Source of the DNA: Nymphaea colorata
Lineage: Eukaryota > Streptophyta > Magnoliopsida > Nymphaeales > Nymphaeaceae
Assembly: GCF_008831285.2 (NCBI RefSeq)
Contig: NC_045145.1
Coordinates: forward strand, 24,738,802-24,802,801
Reading direction: 5' to 3'
Length of the DNA stretch: 64,000 nucleotides
Part shown: piece after piece, positions 57,957 through 64,000 of the stretch
Numbering within the stretch: the first letter of the stretch is position 1
How the letters are laid out: each line of letters opens with the position of its first letter
Made by a program: the position numbers and the translations under genes
Notes under the pieces: generated by a model
Database searches by the model: none
Told to the model about the DNA's origin: nothing
What the model saw: the letters and a program-made list of their open reading frames with translations, nothing else

Positions 57957-58552
57957 AGCTTTAGTGAATTGACAGTTCCTATGGGTGCAAACACGGGCAC
58001 GTCCACACCGTGGGCGGATAGCCGAGAGACAACCCCCGTGGTGGCCCAGAACAGTATCAATCCATTCATCCGCTGCAGCGGTAGAGCACGCATCCATGGA
58101 TGTGTGAATTCCAAGGAGAGATACTCAGCCTTCCCTAGGACACTCAGGTTGGGAAGGTGGGAGCCCAACGCTCCAAGCACATTACACAACAGTACCCTGG
58201 GGCCTTGCACCGCCTGCGCTCCGAACAGGCAAGACCAATGGCAAAAGCGGACATCTCCCAAACACATAGCCACATCCCACTGGCCTCTCATCTCTTATTC
58301 TTTCATTATTATCATTATAATTGCACATTCACAAAATGACTGGCTAGCTCATGAGGTTGGTACACTTCACGAGTGCACCCACACCTCCAATTGCCTCCAC
58401 ACGAGGTCTACACATAACATTAACAATCATAGGTAACCGTCATACAATACGGGTACAACTACCCTCCAATTTCAATCAATTGCACTATTGCCCACAGCAA
58501 TACATATGCAACAAATCACAACATTCACATCTTATCAAACACATCAATCAGA
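57957..58552. other. Outer flank of the right arm; GC-richer, unassigned
   Basis: A 162-codon plus-strand frame (57948-58436) and its overlapping opposite-strand frame have no recognised motif. The base composition is higher in GC than the surroundings and it runs into the repeat at 58553, so it is probably part of an unclassified retroelement. Confidence 0.4.
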
Positions 58553-59003
58553 TCTTTCAAAACTTGGCCAAATCTCGGAGAGTAGTCTCGATCTGTGATG
58601 GCTCGTAGCTGTCCTATGCAATTATCATTCTATGATGCCCTCTAATGCACAATCGGGATCGAGGAGACACTCGACTCGATACCCCACTTCATCTGTCCTA
58701 ATCTGTTATCAATTCTAGCATGCACATGCAAGTGCGTAACAGTTTCCAAAACAAGCTTCTAATAGTTTTTCAAACAGAACTTGTCACATGACAAATCATT
58801 CACAATCACACTCACACCTTTCAAAACTTAGCCAAACCACAGAGAGTAGTCTCGATCCGTGATTGGCTCGTATCTGTCCTAGACAATTATCATCCTAGGA
58901 TACTTTCTAATGCATAATTGGGGTCGAGGAGATACTCGACTCGATACCCCACCTCATCTGTCCTAAGCAGTTATCAATTCTAACATGTACATGCTCTTGA
59001 ACT
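58553..59003 (+). repeat. 265-bp tandem duplication
   Basis: Units start at 58553 and 58818, both with TTTCAAAACTT(G/A)GCCAAA, GAGAGTAGTCTCGATC, CTCGACTCGATACCCCAC and CATCTGTCCTAA. About 85-90% identical by eye; the second unit is truncated. Style is that of a gypsy untranslated or LTR region. Confidence 0.85.
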
Positions 59004-60116
59004 AAACAACCATCTGTAATAAAACCCACTGACCTTAATTCCCCTTAGGTCATTATCTATAACACAGGAAGTCAAGAAGCTAGTAAAGATGTCAACAGCC
59101 CACCTGAAAAGACCATTGAGTTAAAAAAAGGTCTAGTACACCTATGGGCAACTTGGTAACTACATCATATGAATCATTTTCTTCTCAGCATGGGACATGC
59201 TTGACTGCTATCTCATTTTATCCTATGAATCTTAGAATGAACTTGCTTGGGTAATAATCAATAATATGATCCATCAACTAAGATGACATTAATTAGGGTT
59301 CTTGTAAATTTCTATTAAAGGTTAGAACATATACCAAATTGACATCGGAATTGCTTTTTTAATAAGAATTAAATGTAGAAGTTTATATGAATCTCCCTCT
59401 TCGGGCAAAACTTTCTATGGTAAGATTCTTCACCTGAGGAAAGTTTTATAGTGTAATGTGAACTCCTATGTTTTGCTTTAATAAATTTAAGTTATTTGTT
59501 ACATCTCTAAATGTTAAAATATTGTTATTCTGATACAACTATATTTTGCTAAGATAAATTTTAAACTTTGTTATTCTGATACAAGTCTATTTTGCTAAGA
59601 TAACTTTTTTAGGTATAGTCATTCTTCTTTTATATATGTCAATGACAAGATTATTACAAGTAGTAGCAAGATGGACATTGTAAATATTTTTATGGCCCTT
59701 TTGCTTTTAGACAAAATAAGTTGGTTGGCTTGCTAAAGTTTGAACTTATTGTCATTTTCTTCCCACTACATGATTTTATTTATTTTTTGTGCACAAGAAA
59801 GTTGAACAAAAGATAACCCCTATTTGTTTTTATTTTCTCATTTTTTAATGTCAAAGTAAAGCTTAGAATTAGCTCTGGTTTGTACTTTTTTCAATAGAAT
59901 TTTGTGACTTTTTTGTTATTTGGTCTACATTTGGATAAATCCAGCTGAACTTGGTTCTGTTGATTATCATTTTTAGGTTTTGATAATGCACATACTTCAC
60001 AATCCAAGAGGTATCAATCATTTTGTAGTGTTCAATCTGCTTTCAAGTTTATTATTTTTGTAAAGTATGTGCATACCATTCAGGATTTAACAACTAACCT
60101 TTAACAACTCATTTAG
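59004..60116. other. Upstream flank of the JMJ pseudogene
   Basis: AT-rich, no JmjN or N-terminal JmjC exons found, so the gene is truncated at its 5' end. 60071-60091 is a copy of the JmjC block GCATACCATTCAGGATTTAAC that also occurs at 60219-60239. A short tandem (TTGTTATTCTGATACAA and TTTTGCTAAGATAA twice) is at 59520-59605. Confidence 0.5.
60071..60091 (+). repeat. Duplicated JmjC segment upstream of the JMJ exon
   Basis: 21 bp reading AYHSGFN, identical to 60219-60239 except C versus G at one position. The upstream copy keeps the Ser codon TCA, the downstream copy in the exon has TGA. The upstream copy lies in what would be intron. Confidence 0.85.
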
Positions 60117-63137
<3,021 letters not shown>

Positions 63138-63735
63138 GTAAGAATGTCATCATTCTTCTTTTGCTGTAGCCTTGAAGGATGGAAAGTGCAATATGGAAAT
63201 TATCAATGACATCTGTATATGCCATTGGGTAAAGTTTACCTTAGTGCTTTTGTCAGTATTGGCCAGAGCAGGATTTTTTATAACTGTTATTCTTCCCTCT
63301 AGGCCAAATATAATGCTCGCAATTTATTGGGTTCATTGTTACTTTGACTTCATCAGTAAATACCAAATCCATATAAAAATGGGTAGCTAAAGGTAGATAC
63401 AAGTAACCATACCTATGCTCCATGTGTTGAAATATCCAATTGCTTTCCATGGATGGTGTTCCTTTGAATACATGGGACGTATCAGTCTGTCACCTTATTT
63501 TTAAAATTCTTGAATTAAAGAATAATTCAAACTAATTTCATTGATTTTAAATATCACAAAAAGAAGAAACATGATAATTATTAGCCTTCCATCGTATTGG
63601 CAAGATGGCCGATTCAACCCACATCCACCGATGCGGAATGATATTAATAATTAATAACACTGACCCACGTTCCTCGACCTAAATTTATCATGTCAAGTGA
63701 TAGAAATATACATTTTACAAAATGTATGTTAATGA
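63138..63735. other. 3' flank of the JMJ pseudogene
   Basis: An acceptor-like CTCTAG at 63298-63303 is followed by a short frame to a TGA at about 63346, but it does not resemble the expected LDPxHxCxEYW end of FYRC. No other feature seen. Confidence 0.35.
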
Positions 63736-64000
63736 AGCTTAAGTTTCATGGCAAAAATAATCTAACACATTATATCAACAAAAATCATGTCAGAAATTGA
63801 AAACAAGAGCAAAAAAACCATTTTTTTTCTGGCGCTAAAATCAGACATGAAGGATGGCACTGTTTTGTTATTTGCGAGAAAGTTTAATTAGTTGTTATCA
63901 ACAATTATACATAAAAGTTTGTAAAATATTTAATTCCTTATAAGTACTGTGGATGAAAAAAAACATTACTTTGGTTTATTTAAACAACATGCTCATGAGA
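63736..64000 (+). repeat. Dispersed repeat C, copy 2 (runs off the window)
   Basis: Partner of 17247-17497 in the same orientation, continuing to the window edge (both carry TTTGGTTTATTTAAACAACAT and CTCATGA at the end), so the full unit is longer than seen here. Confidence 0.85.

Noticed and set aside
57948-58436. 162-codon plus-strand open frame
   Set aside because: A comparably long frame overlaps it on the other strand, codon usage is unremarkable and there is no motif; it also crosses the boundary of the inverted-duplication arm.

Overview
This is nuclear DNA of a flowering plant: AT-rich, intron-containing and full of transposable elements. The evidence is the plant-specific gene families (a subfamily XII LRR receptor kinase, a CC-NB-ARC disease-resistance fragment, a seven-exon terpene synthase, a plant KDM5/JMJ14-type demethylase), copia and gypsy retroelement remnants, hAT-like MITEs and long AT/GA microsatellites. 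The lineage cannot be fixed from this window. A run of 100 Ns at 36354-36453 is a scaffold gap, so the two sides may not be truly adjacent.

No intact large protein-coding gene is visible. Each recognisable host gene is a pseudogene with identifiable lesions: an EFR/FLS2/Xa21-like LRR receptor kinase (6440 down to 3435, minus strand); a monoterpene-synthase-like TPS (26904 down to 24403, minus) with intact exon architecture in most places but several nonsense codons and both metal-binding motifs gone; a truncated CNL gene (38823-39871, plus); and the 3' two-thirds of a JmjC/C5HC2/FYRN/FYRC H3K4 demethylase (60117-63137, plus). Short gene-like scraps that I could not identify lie at 17-244, 11625-11830, 16770-16846, 21029-21362 and 53104-53181.

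Layout: 1-7.6 kb, unidentified terminal exon, decayed local duplication, LRR kinase pseudogene. 7.7-10.8 kb, a 3.1-kb LTR-like unit with an internal 175-bp tandem array and a CpG-dense segment. 10.8-13.9 kb, a copia LTR with tRNA-Met primer-binding site. 14-23 kb, MITEs, dispersed repeats and a 0.4-kb direct duplication. 23.4-28.1 kb, copia gag remnant, TPS pseudogene and its tandemly repeated promoter. 28-33 kb, MITEs, a LINE-like RT scrap and GA-rich DNA. 33-36.8 kb, second copy of the long LTR-like unit, the gap, then a gypsy protease remnant. 37.9-40.9 kb, hAT-like element, CNL pseudogene, foldback. 40.96-57.96 kb, a very large inverted duplication (two arms of about 4.6 kb, near-identical, separated by 7.8 kb containing copia pol debris with a triplicated RT segment). 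58-64 kb, a tandem repeat, the JMJ pseudogene and a dispersed repeat shared with 17 kb.

The most notable structure is the inverted duplication. Its outer breakpoint falls inside an hAT-like MITE that is complete and flanked by a perfect 8-bp target duplication only on the left, so the left arm looks like the source and the right arm the copy. If transcribed through, it could give a long hairpin RNA; that is inference. The genes do not form an evident pathway together.
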